Translations under genes and position numbers: made by a program
Assembly: GCA_030151225.1 (NCBI GenBank)
Contig: JASLEG010000005.1
Coordinates: 1-43,863, forward strand
From: Burkholderia sp.
GTDB lineage: Bacteria > Pseudomonadota > Gammaproteobacteria > Burkholderiales > Burkholderiaceae
DNA length: 43,863 nucleotides
Reading direction: 5' to 3'
Notes under the pieces: generated by a model
The model's database searches: none
Seen by the model: only the letters and a program-made list of their open reading frames with translations
What the model was told of the DNA's origin: nothing
Part shown: positions 32,867 through 41,284 of the stretch, piece after piece
How positions within the stretch are numbered: position 1 is the stretch's first letter
Layout: every line of letters begins with the position of its first letter

Positions 32867-34384
32867 TCAGGCCGCGATGCTGTGGCGCAGCTCCTGATAG
32901 CTGCGCAGCCCGGCCACGCCGAGTTCGCGGCCGATGCCGCTGAGGCCGAGCCCGCCCCAGCACACCTGCGGGAAGATCAGTTGCGGCGTGTTGATCCACA
33001 CCAGGCCGGCGCGCAGCTCGCGCCGGTAGCGGCGCGCGGCGATGTCGTCGCGCGTCACCACCGTGGCCACGAGCCCGTAGCGCGTGTCGTTGGCCAGCGC
33101 GATCGCCTCGTCGTCGCCGTCGAAGGCCTTCACGCAGGCCACCGGCCCGAACACTTCCTCGGTCCACAGCAGGTTGTCGGCCGCCGGCTCGGCCACCACC
33201 ACCGGCGCGCGGAAGAAGCCGCTGCCGCAGGTCGGGTCGAGCTGCCCGGCGAACGCCACCCGCGCGCCGGCCGCGAGCCCGGCCTCGAGCGTCGCGTCCA
33301 CGCGCGCGCGGTGCGCGGCCGAGATCAGCGGCCCCATCGCGGCCTCGACCGCGCCGCCGGCTTCGGCGATGGTCTGCGGGGGCGCCACCAGGATCGCCTT
33401 CACGGCGGTCTCGAAGGCGGCCATGAAGGCCGGATACACGGCGCGCTGCACGAGGATCCGCGCGGTGGCCGAGCACATCTGCCCGGCGTTCGTGAACGCG
33501 CCGCCCACGGCCAGCGACACGGCCAGCGCGAGATCCGCGTCCGCGCGCACCACCAGCGCGGACTTGCCGCCGAGTTCGAGCGTGACGCGCGTCATCTGCT
33601 CGGCGGCGGCGCGCATCACGTGGCGGCCGGCCGCGGTGCTGCCGGTAAACGAAATCTTGTCGATCCGCGGATGCGCCGTCAGTTGCGCGCCCACCGCCGC
33701 GCCGCCGTTCACCACGTTGACGGCGCCGGCCGGCACGCCGGCCGCGTGCACGTGCGCGATCAGGCGGTGCTCGACCGGCGAGCTCAGCTCGGACGGCTTC
33801 AGCACCGCGGTGCAACCGGCCGCGAGTGCCGGCGCGAGCTTCCACGCGGTGGTCACCATCGGGAAATTCCACGGCACGATCAGCGCGGCCACGCCCACCG
33901 CGTCGTAGCCGCGCGCGGCGTCCACCTCCATGCCGGGGATCGCGATGGCTTCGGGCGCGAAGGTGGCCGGGTCGTCGCAGAGGTCCGCGTAGTAGCGGAA
34001 CGTCGCCGCCGCGTCGCCCACGTCCATCGCGGCCTCCACGGGCGGCTTGCCGCTGATGCGCGACTGCAGCGCGGCGAGTTCGCTCGTGTCGGCCTCGATG
34101 CGCCCGGCGATCGCGCGCAGCAGCCGGCCGCGCTCGGCGGGCGGCGTGGCGCGCCAGCCCGGCAGCGCCGCGCGCGCCGCGCTCACGGCTGAATCCACGA
34201 GTGCCGGCGTCGCATGGTCCTGCCAGCCGGCCACCGCGCCGCTGGCTGCCTGATGCAGCGGCGAGCGCGCGTCCGTGGCGTGGGCATCCCCGGCGGCGTC
34301 GCGATAGTGGTGCGTGCCGGCGATGGTGGCGGCGGGATGGACGGCGAGGCCGTCGGCGGCGCGACGGGTGGGAAGCAGGCTCAT
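32867..34384 (-). CDS. Aldehyde dehydrogenase (betaine/aminoaldehyde type)
   Basis: A 505-residue aldehyde dehydrogenase. Key residues are N173 in VPWNFPMVT, K196 in LKPSELSSP, E270 in LELGGKSAL and C304 in NAGQMCSATAR. The motif TNAGQMCSA and the overall pattern resemble betaine aldehyde or aminoaldehyde dehydrogenases (BetB/PuuC style). The N-terminal 40 residues carry an extra hydrophilic stretch. It is transcribed away from a LuxR regulator group, next to a FAD-dependent amine-oxidase-like enzyme and an NCS1 permease, so it probably oxidises the aldehyde left after oxidative deamination. The start at 34384 has a GGAG site. It differs clearly from the aldehyde dehydrogenase at 2276-3745. 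Confidence 0.93.
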   Translation of the reverse strand: MSLLPTRRAADGLAVHPAATIAGTHHYRDAAGDAHATDARSPLHQAASGAVAGWQDHATPALVDSAVSAARAALPGWRATPPAERGRLLRAIAGRIEADTSELAALQSRISGKPPVEAAMDVGDAAATFRYYADLCDDPATFAPEAIAIPGMEVDAARGYDAVGVAALIVPWNFPMVTTAWKLAPALAAGCTAVLKPSELSSPVEHRLIAHVHAAGVPAGAVNVVNGGAAVGAQLTAHPRIDKISFTGSTAAGRHVMRAAAEQMTRVTLELGGKSALVVRADADLALAVSLAVGGAFTNAGQMCSATARILVQRAVYPAFMAAFETAVKAILVAPPQTIAEAGGAVEAAMGPLISAAHRARVDATLEAGLAAGARVAFAGQLDPTCGSGFFRAPVVVAEPAADNLLWTEEVFGPVACVKAFDGDDEAIALANDTRYGLVATVVTRDDIAARRYRRELRAGLVWINTPQLIFPQVCWGGLGLSGIGRELGVAGLRSYQELRHSIAA

Positions 34385-34500
34385 CGGGATGTCTCCGTGG
34401 TTCGTGGGAGGCGGGGCGAGGCGGGCGAGTGCCCGGCGCCGCGACGCGACGATGGTAGGGGAGTTCGCGCGGTGGACGAATCGCGATCTGGCGAAGTCCA

Positions 34501-34518
34501 CATCGATTCGGATCGATG
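34501..34518. promoter_or_regulatory. Inverted repeat upstream of the aldehyde dehydrogenase
   Basis: CATCGAT (34501-34507) and ATCGATG (34512-34518) flank TCGG, about 117 bases before the aldehyde dehydrogenase start codon. It is a candidate regulator site; the protein that binds it is unknown. Confidence 0.3.
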
Positions 34519-34602
34519 CGAAGGGCGTGGCGCAACGCGGCCGGTGACTAACCGGCAGCGGGCGTTGCGCGATGGGGAAAGCGGGCTCGCGACGGGCGCG
34601 AA

Positions 34603-35433
34603 TCAGGCGGCGCGCTGCCCCCACACGATCAGCTCGCGCTTGGTGCGCACGCCGAGCTTGGCGAACGCGCGCTTCACGTACGACTCGGCCGTGGCCACCC
34701 GCACGCCGAGGATGTCGGCCGTCTCGGGCACGGTCTTGCCGCCGATCAGGTGTGCGCAGGTTTCGTATTCGCGCTTCGACAGCCGCACGGCGTCGCGCGC
34801 GAGGCGTGCGTCGAACTGCGCGAGCGGATGCAGGTTCGGCGTGAAGTGCGCGATGCGGCGCGCGGCCGTGGTGCTGGCATGCAGCTCCAGCAGCGGAAAC
34901 AGGCAGTCGCTGACGGTGCGAAAGCGCTGCATCTCGGCCAGCGTGAAGGCCGGCTGCCGCACGTCGCGCTCGAGCGCGATCGAATGCTGGCCGTGGCGCG
35001 TGCCGCGCGCGAGCACGCATTCCTGCGCGATGTGCACCTCGTCGTAGAGGCGCTGGCGAAATTCACCGGGCGGCATCGCCTCGATGTCGCGCATCACGAG
35101 CAGCGTGCCCACCTCGCCGCGGATGCCGGCGAACAGCGGGTCGCGATCGTAGAAGCGGTCGTAGTACAGCGTCATCACGTCGGCGATCGCGCCGTCGTCC
35201 ATGCCCACGCCGCCGCTGCCCACCCACTCCGCGCGAAAGCCGTTCGGCATGGCCGCATCGGCGCGCGAGCGCTCGATGTGCACCACGTTGACGGGCACCA
35301 CCTCGTTGAGCAGCACGGTGAGGCGCGGCACGAAATCGGGCGTGCCGACGGCATCGATCACGCGCCCGAGCGTCTGGAACGACATCGGGATCGGCGCGGA
35401 ATCGGACAGGGATGAAAGGGCGTGAACGGCCAT
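34603..35433 (-). CDS. LuxR-type solo regulator
   Basis: A 276-residue regulator. The C-terminal 60 residues form the LuxR helix-turn-helix (LSKREYETCAHLIGGKTVPE, ILGVRVATAESYVKRAFAKL). The first 190 residues are a sensor-like region (LYYDRFYDRDPLFAGIRGEV, FTLAEMQRFRTVSDCLFPLL) of the kind seen in Burkholderiales solo LuxR proteins. There is no clear acyl-homoserine-lactone-binding signature. It lies between the aldehyde dehydrogenase (same strand, downstream) and the divergent cupin/FAD oxidase/permease genes, so it is the likely activator of this catabolic island. The start at 35433 is favoured over an internal ATG at 35385; neither has a strong ribosome site. Confidence 0.9.
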   Translation of the reverse strand: MAVHALSSLSDSAPIPMSFQTLGRVIDAVGTPDFVPRLTVLLNEVVPVNVVHIERSRADAAMPNGFRAEWVGSGGVGMDDGAIADVMTLYYDRFYDRDPLFAGIRGEVGTLLVMRDIEAMPPGEFRQRLYDEVHIAQECVLARGTRHGQHSIALERDVRQPAFTLAEMQRFRTVSDCLFPLLELHASTTAARRIAHFTPNLHPLAQFDARLARDAVRLSKREYETCAHLIGGKTVPETADILGVRVATAESYVKRAFAKLGVRTKRELIVWGQRAA

Positions 35434-35555
35434 GACGCGAGCCGGAATGAAGGCAGGCCGATTATAGAGCACGCCGCGACGGCGCCCGCAAGCAGGGTTT
35501 CCCGCAGGGCGGCCGCGTGGCGCGCGGCGCGGGCCGGCGCGGGGAAAACGCAGGC

Positions 35556-35576
35556 TGCCCCCCCCGAGGGGGGGCA
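35556..35576. promoter_or_regulatory. Near-perfect C/G-tract palindrome in the LuxR/cupin divergent region
   Basis: Nine-base arms TGCCCCCCC (35556-35564) and GGGGGGGCA (35568-35576) flank CGA. It sits 63 bases upstream of the cupin start and about 120 upstream of the LuxR start. It could be the LuxR operator or a hairpin. Homopolymer tracts of this length also change length easily. Confidence 0.4.
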
Positions 35577-35638
35577 TACCGGGCCAGGGGCCGTGGGTAC
35601 AGTCGCTTCCACTTTCTTCCCTTTTCGGATCCCCGCAC

Positions 35639-35983
35639 ATGAGCAAACTGATCAAGGACATCGTCCCCCTCGGCGCCGGCCTCGGCGAATTCACGCGTCT
35701 CGACTACGGCATGGACGAATGCGACTGGCGCGCGAGCGCCGGCAAGAGCGGCGGCCACGTGGTGGGCTGGTGGGAGGGCAAGGTAGGCGCCGTGGAGTTC
35801 CCCGCCACCGAGGCCGACGAGGCCGTGTGGCTGGTGGAAGGCCGCATCGCGCTGACCGATGCCGAGGGCGCGCGCCGCGAATTCTCGGCCGGCCAGGGCT
35901 ATCTGCTGCCGGCCGGTTTCGCGGGCCGCTGGGAAACCCTCGAGGACGCGAAGAAGTTCTACGTCGTGCTCGAGAAGGCGTAA
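35639..35983 (+). CDS. Cupin-fold protein (DUF861/cupin_3)
   Basis: A 114-residue single-domain cupin: VVGWWEGKVGAVEFPATEAD, EAVWLVEGRIALTDAEGARR, GQGYLLPAGFAGRWETLEDA. This matches the DUF861/cupin_3 group, often found with amine- and ureide-degrading genes. The usual metal-binding His/Glu set is only partly present, so catalysis is uncertain. It starts the plus-strand operon cupin-FAD oxidase, with 79 bases to the next gene. A sensory or accessory role is possible. The ribosome site is weak. Confidence 0.88.
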   Translation: MSKLIKDIVPLGAGLGEFTRLDYGMDECDWRASAGKSGGHVVGWWEGKVGAVEFPATEADEAVWLVEGRIALTDAEGARREFSAGQGYLLPAGFAGRWETLEDAKKFYVVLEKA

Positions 35984-36062
35984 GCCGCCGCCGAATTCGA
36001 TTCGTTTCCGTTTCTGGTCCAGCCGCCGCTCGCCGGCGGCGCTTCAAGTCAGGAGGCTCGCG

Positions 36063-37565
36063 ATGCTTGATGCCGCGAACCATCGCGAAACCGGCCTCGG
36101 GGCCGGTGACGCGCCGTCGCCGTCGGCGCCGGCTTCGTCCACCGTCTCGGCGCGCGCCGCCGCGCAGGTCGATGCGCAGGTCGATGCGAATCGCGCGCTG
36201 GCCGGCGCGAAGCTGATGCCGTACTGGCTCGACAATCCGGCGGAGCCGCCCGCCGAGGCGGCGCTGGCCGGCGACACGACGGCCGACCTGCTGATCGTGG
36301 GCGGCGGCTTCACGGGCCTGTGGGCCGCGATCCAGGCCAGGGAGCAGATGCCCGAGCTGGAGGTGGTGGTGATCGAGGCCGGGCGCGTCGCGCACGGCGC
36401 CTCGGGCCGCGCCGGCGGCATCATCTCCACCTCGGTCATGCATGGCTTGCCGAACGCGGTGCGGGTGTTCCCGAACGACATCGCGCAGCTCGAAACCTTC
36501 GGCCAGCGCAATCTCGACGGCTTCGAGGCCACGCTCGAGCGCTACGGCATCGACGCCGATCTCGAATGGAACGGCGAGATGACCGTGGCGGTCGATCCCG
36601 ACCACGTGGCGCACTTGCGCGACGATCACGAACTGCACACGCGCTACGGCCACGACGTGGTGCTGCTGGACCGCGACGAGACGCGCGAGCAACTCGATTC
36701 GCCGCTGTTCGCGGGCGCGCTGTGGTCGCGCAACCGCAGCGGCATCGTGCATCCGGCCAAGCTCGCCTGGGGCCTGAAGCGCGCCGCGCTCGCGCTCGGC
36801 GTGCGGCTGTACGAGCACACGCCGCTCACGCAGATCCGCGACGACGGCGACACGGTGCTCGCGAGCACGCCCGATGGCAGCGTGCGCGCGCCGCGCGTGC
36901 TGTTCGGCAGCGGCACCGCGAAGGTCGGCATTGCCGACATCAACCGCCGCGTGCTGCAGGTGCGCGACCACGTGCTGGCTACCGAGCCGCTCGGCGCGGC
37001 GCAGCTCGCACGGATCGGCTGGCGCAACCGCCAGGGCATCTACGACACGCGCACCCAGCTCAACTACTTCCGGCTCACGAAGGACAACCGCATCATCTTC
37101 GGCGGGCTCGTCAGCTATCACTTCGACGGCAATCCGAACCCGGTACAGGACGCGCGCCACGACACCTACACGCGGCTCGCGCAGGCCTTCTTCCGCACCT
37201 TCCCGCAGCTCTCCGACGTGCGCTTCTCGCATGCCTGGGGCGGCCCGATCGACTACTGCTCGCGCGGCTCGGTGTTCGCCAAGCGCTATCTCGGCGGCAA
37301 GGGCGTGTTCGTGGCCGGCTACACGGGCTTCGGCGTGGCGGCGAGCCGCTTCGGCGCCTTCATGGGCCTGAACATCCTGTTCGACCGCGAGAGCCCCGAG
37401 CGCGGCCTCGACATCGCCAACCAGAGCCCCACCTACATCCCGCCCGAACCGGTGCGCTGGCTCGCGGCGAAGCTGACCTTCCACGCGTTCGACGGCGCCG
37501 ATGCCGAGGGCGGCTGGAAACGCGCCTGGATTCGCGGCATCAAGGCACTGGGCTTCCCGATGTGA
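36063..37565 (+). CDS. FAD-dependent amine/amino-acid oxidase-like enzyme (PuuB/DadA type)
   Basis: A 500-residue flavoprotein of the D-amino-acid oxidase superfamily. The ADP-binding Rossmann motif is GGGFTG (80-85), with acidic E105 binding the ribose, then GASGRAGGI (112-120), close to the GxSGRNGG motif of gamma-glutamylputrescine oxidase PuuB. Later conserved parts are LNYFRLTKDNRIIFGGLVSY and GVFVAGYTGFGVAASRFGAF. It would oxidise a secondary or primary amine to an imine or aldehyde plus peroxide, to be finished by the aldehyde dehydrogenase at 32867. The N terminus is about 50 residues longer than usual and includes an AQVDAQVDA repeat. AGGAGG precedes ATG 36063. A strong terminator follows at 37570. 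Confidence 0.92.
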   Translation: MLDAANHRETGLGAGDAPSPSAPASSTVSARAAAQVDAQVDANRALAGAKLMPYWLDNPAEPPAEAALAGDTTADLLIVGGGFTGLWAAIQAREQMPELEVVVIEAGRVAHGASGRAGGIISTSVMHGLPNAVRVFPNDIAQLETFGQRNLDGFEATLERYGIDADLEWNGEMTVAVDPDHVAHLRDDHELHTRYGHDVVLLDRDETREQLDSPLFAGALWSRNRSGIVHPAKLAWGLKRAALALGVRLYEHTPLTQIRDDGDTVLASTPDGSVRAPRVLFGSGTAKVGIADINRRVLQVRDHVLATEPLGAAQLARIGWRNRQGIYDTRTQLNYFRLTKDNRIIFGGLVSYHFDGNPNPVQDARHDTYTRLAQAFFRTFPQLSDVRFSHAWGGPIDYCSRGSVFAKRYLGGKGVFVAGYTGFGVAASRFGAFMGLNILFDRESPERGLDIANQSPTYIPPEPVRWLAAKLTFHAFDGADAEGGWKRAWIRGIKALGFPM

Positions 37566-37569
37566 TCGC

Positions 37570-37604
37570 GGCGCGGCCGGCTTCCCAGCCGGCCGCGCCT
37601 TTTT
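37570..37604 (+). terminator. Rho-independent terminator after the FAD oxidase gene
   Basis: A perfect 13-base GC-rich stem (37570-37582 and 37587-37599) with a 4-base loop, followed by TTTTT (37600-37604). It begins five bases after the stop codon and separates the oxidase gene from the NCS1 permease gene. Confidence 0.92.
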
Positions 37605-37735
37605 CGAAACCGCCGGCACGGCTTCGCGAAGGCTCGATCGTTCGCACCGCGAAGCATCGGCGGCATCATTCCAACCGTATCAGGGGCGCATGACGCCCGC
37701 CTCGAAGGCGCAGCCGCCCGAATGGAGCGAGACAC

Positions 37736-39292
37736 ATGAACGACACCGCGCAACACGACACCAGCATGACGCAGATCGAAACCTTCAGTTTCGAGCGCAT
37801 CCCCGACGCCTCGCGCTACGCCCGGCCGATCGACCTGTTCCGCCTGCTGTTCGGCGGCTGCAACACCTTTTCCACCTGCGTGCTCGGCAGCTTCCCGATC
37901 CTCGTGGGCCTGTCGTTTCGCGACAGCGCGCTCGCGATCGTGCTCGGCGTGCTGGCCGGCACCGCCATCCTCGCGCCGATGAGCCTGTTCGGCACGCGCA
38001 ACGGCACCAACGATCCCGTGTCGTCGGGCGCGCACTTCGGCATCCACGGCCGCATCGTCGGCTCGTTCCTCGCGCTGCTGACCTCGATCGCGTTCTTCTC
38101 GCTCGCGGTGTGGAGCTCGGGCGACGCGCTGGTGGGCGGCGCGCACGATCTGGTGGGGCTGCCCGTCAACGGCTGGACGGTCGGTCTGTCCTATCTCGTG
38201 TTCGCGGTGCTGGTGCTGGTGGTCTGCATCTACGGCTTTCGCTTCATGCTGTGGGTCAACAAGATCGCCGTGTGGGCCGCCAGCCTGATGTTCGTGGTGG
38301 GCGCGTTCGCGTTCTCGCACCTGTTCGACGCCGGCTACGCGGGCACCCTGCATCACGGCGGCGCCGGCTACTGGGCCGCGTTCTGCGGCGCGGCGCTGGT
38401 GGCGATGAGCAACCCCGTGTCGTTCGCCTCGACGCTCGGCGACTGGGCCCGCTACATCCCCGACACCACGCCGCGCCACCGCGTGGTGGGCGCCGTGTTC
38501 GCGGCGCAGCTCGCGACCTTCGTGCCGTTCCTGTTCGGCCTGGCCACGGCCACCATCATCGCCACCCACGCGCCCGCGTTCATCGCCGCGAACGACTACG
38601 TGGGCGGGCTGCTGGCCGTGTCGCCGCGCTGGTTCCTGCTGCCCACCTGCGTGATCGCGATCATCGGCGGCATGTCCACCGGCACCACGGCGCTGTACGG
38701 CACCGGCCTGGACATGTCGAGCATGGTGCCGAAGCTGCTCACGCGCGTCAGCGCCACGCTGCTGATCGGCACGCTGGCGATCGGCTTCATCTTCATGGGG
38801 CGCTTCGCGTTCAACCTGGTGGAAAGCGTGGCCACCTTCTCCACGCTGATCGGCACCTTCAGCTGCCCGTGGATGGCGATCATGGTGATCGGCTACGTGA
38901 CGCGGCGCGGCTTCTACCTTGCCGACGATCTGCAGATCTTCAACCGTGGCGGGCGCGGCGGCCAATACTGGTTCGCCGGCGGCTGGAACCTGCGCGCGAT
39001 GGGCGCGTGGCTGCCGGCCGCGCTGCTCGGGCTCGCCTTCGTGAACCTGCCGGGGCAGTTCGTGGGCGTGCTCGGCAATCTGGCGGGCGGCCTCGACCTC
39101 AGCGTGCCGGTGTCGCTGGTCGCGGGCGGGGCGCTGTACCTGCTGCTGCTGACGGCGTTTCCGGAGCCGGCCGCGGTGTACGGGCCGCGCGGGCCGCGCC
39201 TGCTGCGCGCGGCGCGCCGTGCGGGCGCCCCGGCGCACCGCGCGGAAGGCGGCCACGGCGCCGACGAGCGCGAGCCGGTCTCGCAGATGTGA
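37736..39292 (+). CDS. NCS1-family permease, second copy (cytosine permease-like)
   Basis: A 518-residue inner-membrane permease with about 12 membrane segments. Marks include FGGCNTFSTCVLGSFPILVG near the N terminus, FGTRNGTNDPVSSGAHFGIH in the loop after helix 3, and SNPVSFASTLGDWARYIPDT centrally. It is more like cytosine or purine permeases of the PuuP-neighbour type than the permease at 751-2166. The C-terminal 40 residues are hydrophilic and Arg/Ala-rich. A GGAGCGAG site precedes ATG 37736. It follows the FAD oxidase after a terminator, so it likely has its own promoter. Its position suggests it imports the amine or nitrogenous compound used by the island; the substrate is unknown. Confidence 0.9.
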   Translation: MNDTAQHDTSMTQIETFSFERIPDASRYARPIDLFRLLFGGCNTFSTCVLGSFPILVGLSFRDSALAIVLGVLAGTAILAPMSLFGTRNGTNDPVSSGAHFGIHGRIVGSFLALLTSIAFFSLAVWSSGDALVGGAHDLVGLPVNGWTVGLSYLVFAVLVLVVCIYGFRFMLWVNKIAVWAASLMFVVGAFAFSHLFDAGYAGTLHHGGAGYWAAFCGAALVAMSNPVSFASTLGDWARYIPDTTPRHRVVGAVFAAQLATFVPFLFGLATATIIATHAPAFIAANDYVGGLLAVSPRWFLLPTCVIAIIGGMSTGTTALYGTGLDMSSMVPKLLTRVSATLLIGTLAIGFIFMGRFAFNLVESVATFSTLIGTFSCPWMAIMVIGYVTRRGFYLADDLQIFNRGGRGGQYWFAGGWNLRAMGAWLPAALLGLAFVNLPGQFVGVLGNLAGGLDLSVPVSLVAGGALYLLLLTAFPEPAAVYGPRGPRLLRAARRAGAPAHRAEGGHGADEREPVSQM

Positions 39293-39325
39293 CGTGGAAG
39301 CCGCGCGCGGGCGAGGCCGGCGGCC

Positions 39326-40261
39326 TCAGCCCTGCACGTAGAGGTAGCGCACCAGATGGAAGAACACCGGCGCGGCGAAGCAGATCGAATCGACGCGATC
39401 GAGCATGCCGCCGTGGCCGGCGATCATCGAGCCCCAGTCCTTCGCGCCGAGCGAGCGCTTCACGGCCGACAGCACGAGTCCGCCCACGAAGCCGGCCAGC
39501 ACGATCGCGAGCGACATCAGGAAGGCCGCGCCGAAGCTGAACGGCGTGACGCGATACAGCGCCGCGCCGCACAGCGTGGCCAGCAACCCGCCGCCGATGA
39601 AGCCCTCCACCGTCTTCGACGGGCTCAGGTGCGGCGCGATCCTGCGGCGTCCGAACAGTTTGCCGACCACGTACTGCAGCACGTCGCTGATCTGCACCAC
39701 CAGCAGGAAGTAGAACAGCAGCAGCGGGTTGTGCCCCGTGTAGCCGGGGATCTCGAGGATCAGCAGCGCCGGCGCGTGGCTCAGGCCGTACACGCACACC
39801 ATCAGCGCCCAGTTGATCTTGGCGTTGCGGCTCAGGAATTCGCGTGTGTCCTGCGTGAGCGCCGAGACCAGCGACATCGCGAAGAACAGGTGCACCGGCA
39901 CGAAGATCGAGTACATGCCGTACCAGTTCACGCCGAGCAGCAGATACTGCGCGGGAATCGCGATGAAGAAGGCCACGAACAGCGTGGTGTGATCGCTCGC
40001 GGTGGTGGGCGTGAGCGTGATGAACTCGCGCAGCGCGAGATAGGACAGGAACATGAAGACCACGTAGGTGGCGATCGGGCCCAGGCCGATGGCCACGCCC
40101 ATCACCGCGATCATGGCCCACCACGCGCGGATGCGCTGGTTCAGGTTGACGATGGTCGGGCTCTTGCCGCCGTCGCGTGCGCCGAGGATCGCGCCGATCA
40201 CGGTCGCGACGACCAGCAGGCCGGTCACGCTGGCGATGAGTTCCCAGAAGAGTGTGCGCAT
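39326..40261 (-). CDS. CdsA-like phosphatidate cytidylyltransferase (YnbB-like)
   Basis: A 311-residue polytopic membrane enzyme (about eight helices). The C-terminal signature of phosphatidate cytidylyltransferases is present: ISDVLQYVVGKLFGRRRIAP, SKTVEGFIGGGL and KDWGSMIAGHGGMLDRVDSI. It would make CDP-diacylglycerol from phosphatidate and CTP at the inner membrane. It is the second gene of a minus-strand pair, 32 bases after the acyltransferase, which makes phosphatidate. In E. coli the corresponding ynbB gene is likewise a second CdsA-like protein next to ynbA and ynbC. A housekeeping cdsA is expected elsewhere in the genome, so this copy is probably dedicated to the island. The ribosome site is weak. 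Confidence 0.92.
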   Translation of the reverse strand: MRTLFWELIASVTGLLVVATVIGAILGARDGGKSPTIVNLNQRIRAWWAMIAVMGVAIGLGPIATYVVFMFLSYLALREFITLTPTTASDHTTLFVAFFIAIPAQYLLLGVNWYGMYSIFVPVHLFFAMSLVSALTQDTREFLSRNAKINWALMVCVYGLSHAPALLILEIPGYTGHNPLLLFYFLLVVQISDVLQYVVGKLFGRRRIAPHLSPSKTVEGFIGGGLLATLCGAALYRVTPFSFGAAFLMSLAIVLAGFVGGLVLSAVKRSLGAKDWGSMIAGHGGMLDRVDSICFAAPVFFHLVRYLYVQG

Positions 40262-40293
40262 GGTGTGCTTGTCGGAGAAGGGAGGACGGCGGC

Positions 40294-40923
40294 TCAGCCG
40301 GCCGGGCGTACCGGTGCGAGCGCGACCACCGCGTCGCGCATGCGCGCGAGGAAGGCGGCCTTGTCCTCGCCCTCGATGCGCGGCTGCGCCTCGCCGAAGT
40401 GCACCTTGCTGATCAGCGGCACCGGCCAGATCGCGCCCTTCGGCATGATCCGCTGCAGGTTCTCGAGGAACACCGGCGCGAGCTCGACGTGGGGAAACTC
40501 GTTGGCGAGATGGAACAGGCCGCTCTTGAACGGTTGCGGCAGCGTTTCCACGCCGCGCGTGCCTTCCGGAAAGATGATGATGGAGTCGCCGCGCGCGAGC
40601 GCCTCGCGCACCGGGTCGAGCGGGTCGCCGCCGGTTTCGCGGTGGCGGTCGATCAACACCACGTTCAGCAGCTTGCCGGCGATGTGGCGCTTCAGGTCGC
40701 CGCTGTCCCAGTAGTCGCGCGCCGCCACCGGGCGCACCACGTCGCGCAGCGCGCGCGGCAGCGCGGCCAGGATCGCCACGGTGTCGATGTGGCTCGTGTG
40801 ATTCGAGAACAGGATCTTCTGGCCGGTGCCCGGTGGCGTCGGATGCCAGACCGGATAGGCGCCGGCCACCACGCGCACGATCGTGAGCAGGAAATCCCGT
40901 TGCCAGACATGCATCAGTTTCAT
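40294..40923 (-). CDS. 1-acyl-sn-glycerol-3-phosphate acyltransferase (PlsC family)
   Basis: A 209-residue acyltransferase. The HX4D catalytic motif is H42-D47 in SNHTSHIDT, and the substrate-binding FPEGTR motif lies at 118-123. An N-terminal hydrophobic segment (about 9-22) would anchor it at the inner membrane. The reaction is transfer of a second acyl chain to lysophosphatidic acid, giving phosphatidate, the substrate of the adjacent CdsA-like enzyme. It is shorter than PlsC (245 residues), typical of the small variants in these islands. The start at 40923 is chosen because upstream sequence in the same frame is not protein-like. It is divergent from the ynbA-like gene. Confidence 0.9.
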   Translation of the reverse strand: MKLMHVWQRDFLLTIVRVVAGAYPVWHPTPPGTGQKILFSNHTSHIDTVAILAALPRALRDVVRPVAARDYWDSGDLKRHIAGKLLNVVLIDRHRETGGDPLDPVREALARGDSIIIFPEGTRGVETLPQPFKSGLFHLANEFPHVELAPVFLENLQRIMPKGAIWPVPLISKVHFGEAQPRIEGEDKAAFLARMRDAVVALAPVRPAG

Positions 40924-41284
40924 CGCGCGCGCCCCGTTGCCAGCCGGAGGTCGCCATGGCGCGCGGCGCTTCGCGGCGCGCAGTTCGCTGTGTGGTTCAC
41001 GCTGTTCCGTATCCGTCGTTCGAGTCTTGTCGGTATGGCGAACGGCGCCGCGTGCCGGCGGATTCCCGGCCCGAAAGCCCGCCTGCGGTGCCGTTCGCGA
41101 TGATGCAGCGCAGCGGATTATTGCGAGTTTCGCGTCAAAAATCCAGTGCCGGCGGCCTTCGCGCGGCGAAGCTTGCCTGCGGTGCACACTTGACGACGGC
41201 GGGCGCGTCAACGACGATACGGCGCATCGCGAGGTAGCCGCCGTGGCCGCCGTCACCGCCGACCGGACCACTCAAGGGCGACGC
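40924..41284. other. Divergent intergenic region of the phospholipid island
   Basis: A 361-base non-coding stretch between the acyltransferase (-) and the ynbA-like gene (+). It should carry both promoters. A short direct repeat, GCCTGCGGTGC, occurs at 41081-41091 and 41175-41185. I see no clear operator or RNA gene. Confidence 0.4.

Noticed and set aside
41081..41185. Direct repeat GCCTGCGGTGC, 94 bases apart
   Set aside because: The copies are only 11 bases and the surrounding DNA is GC-rich, so chance is likely. Noted but not treated as a mobile repeat.
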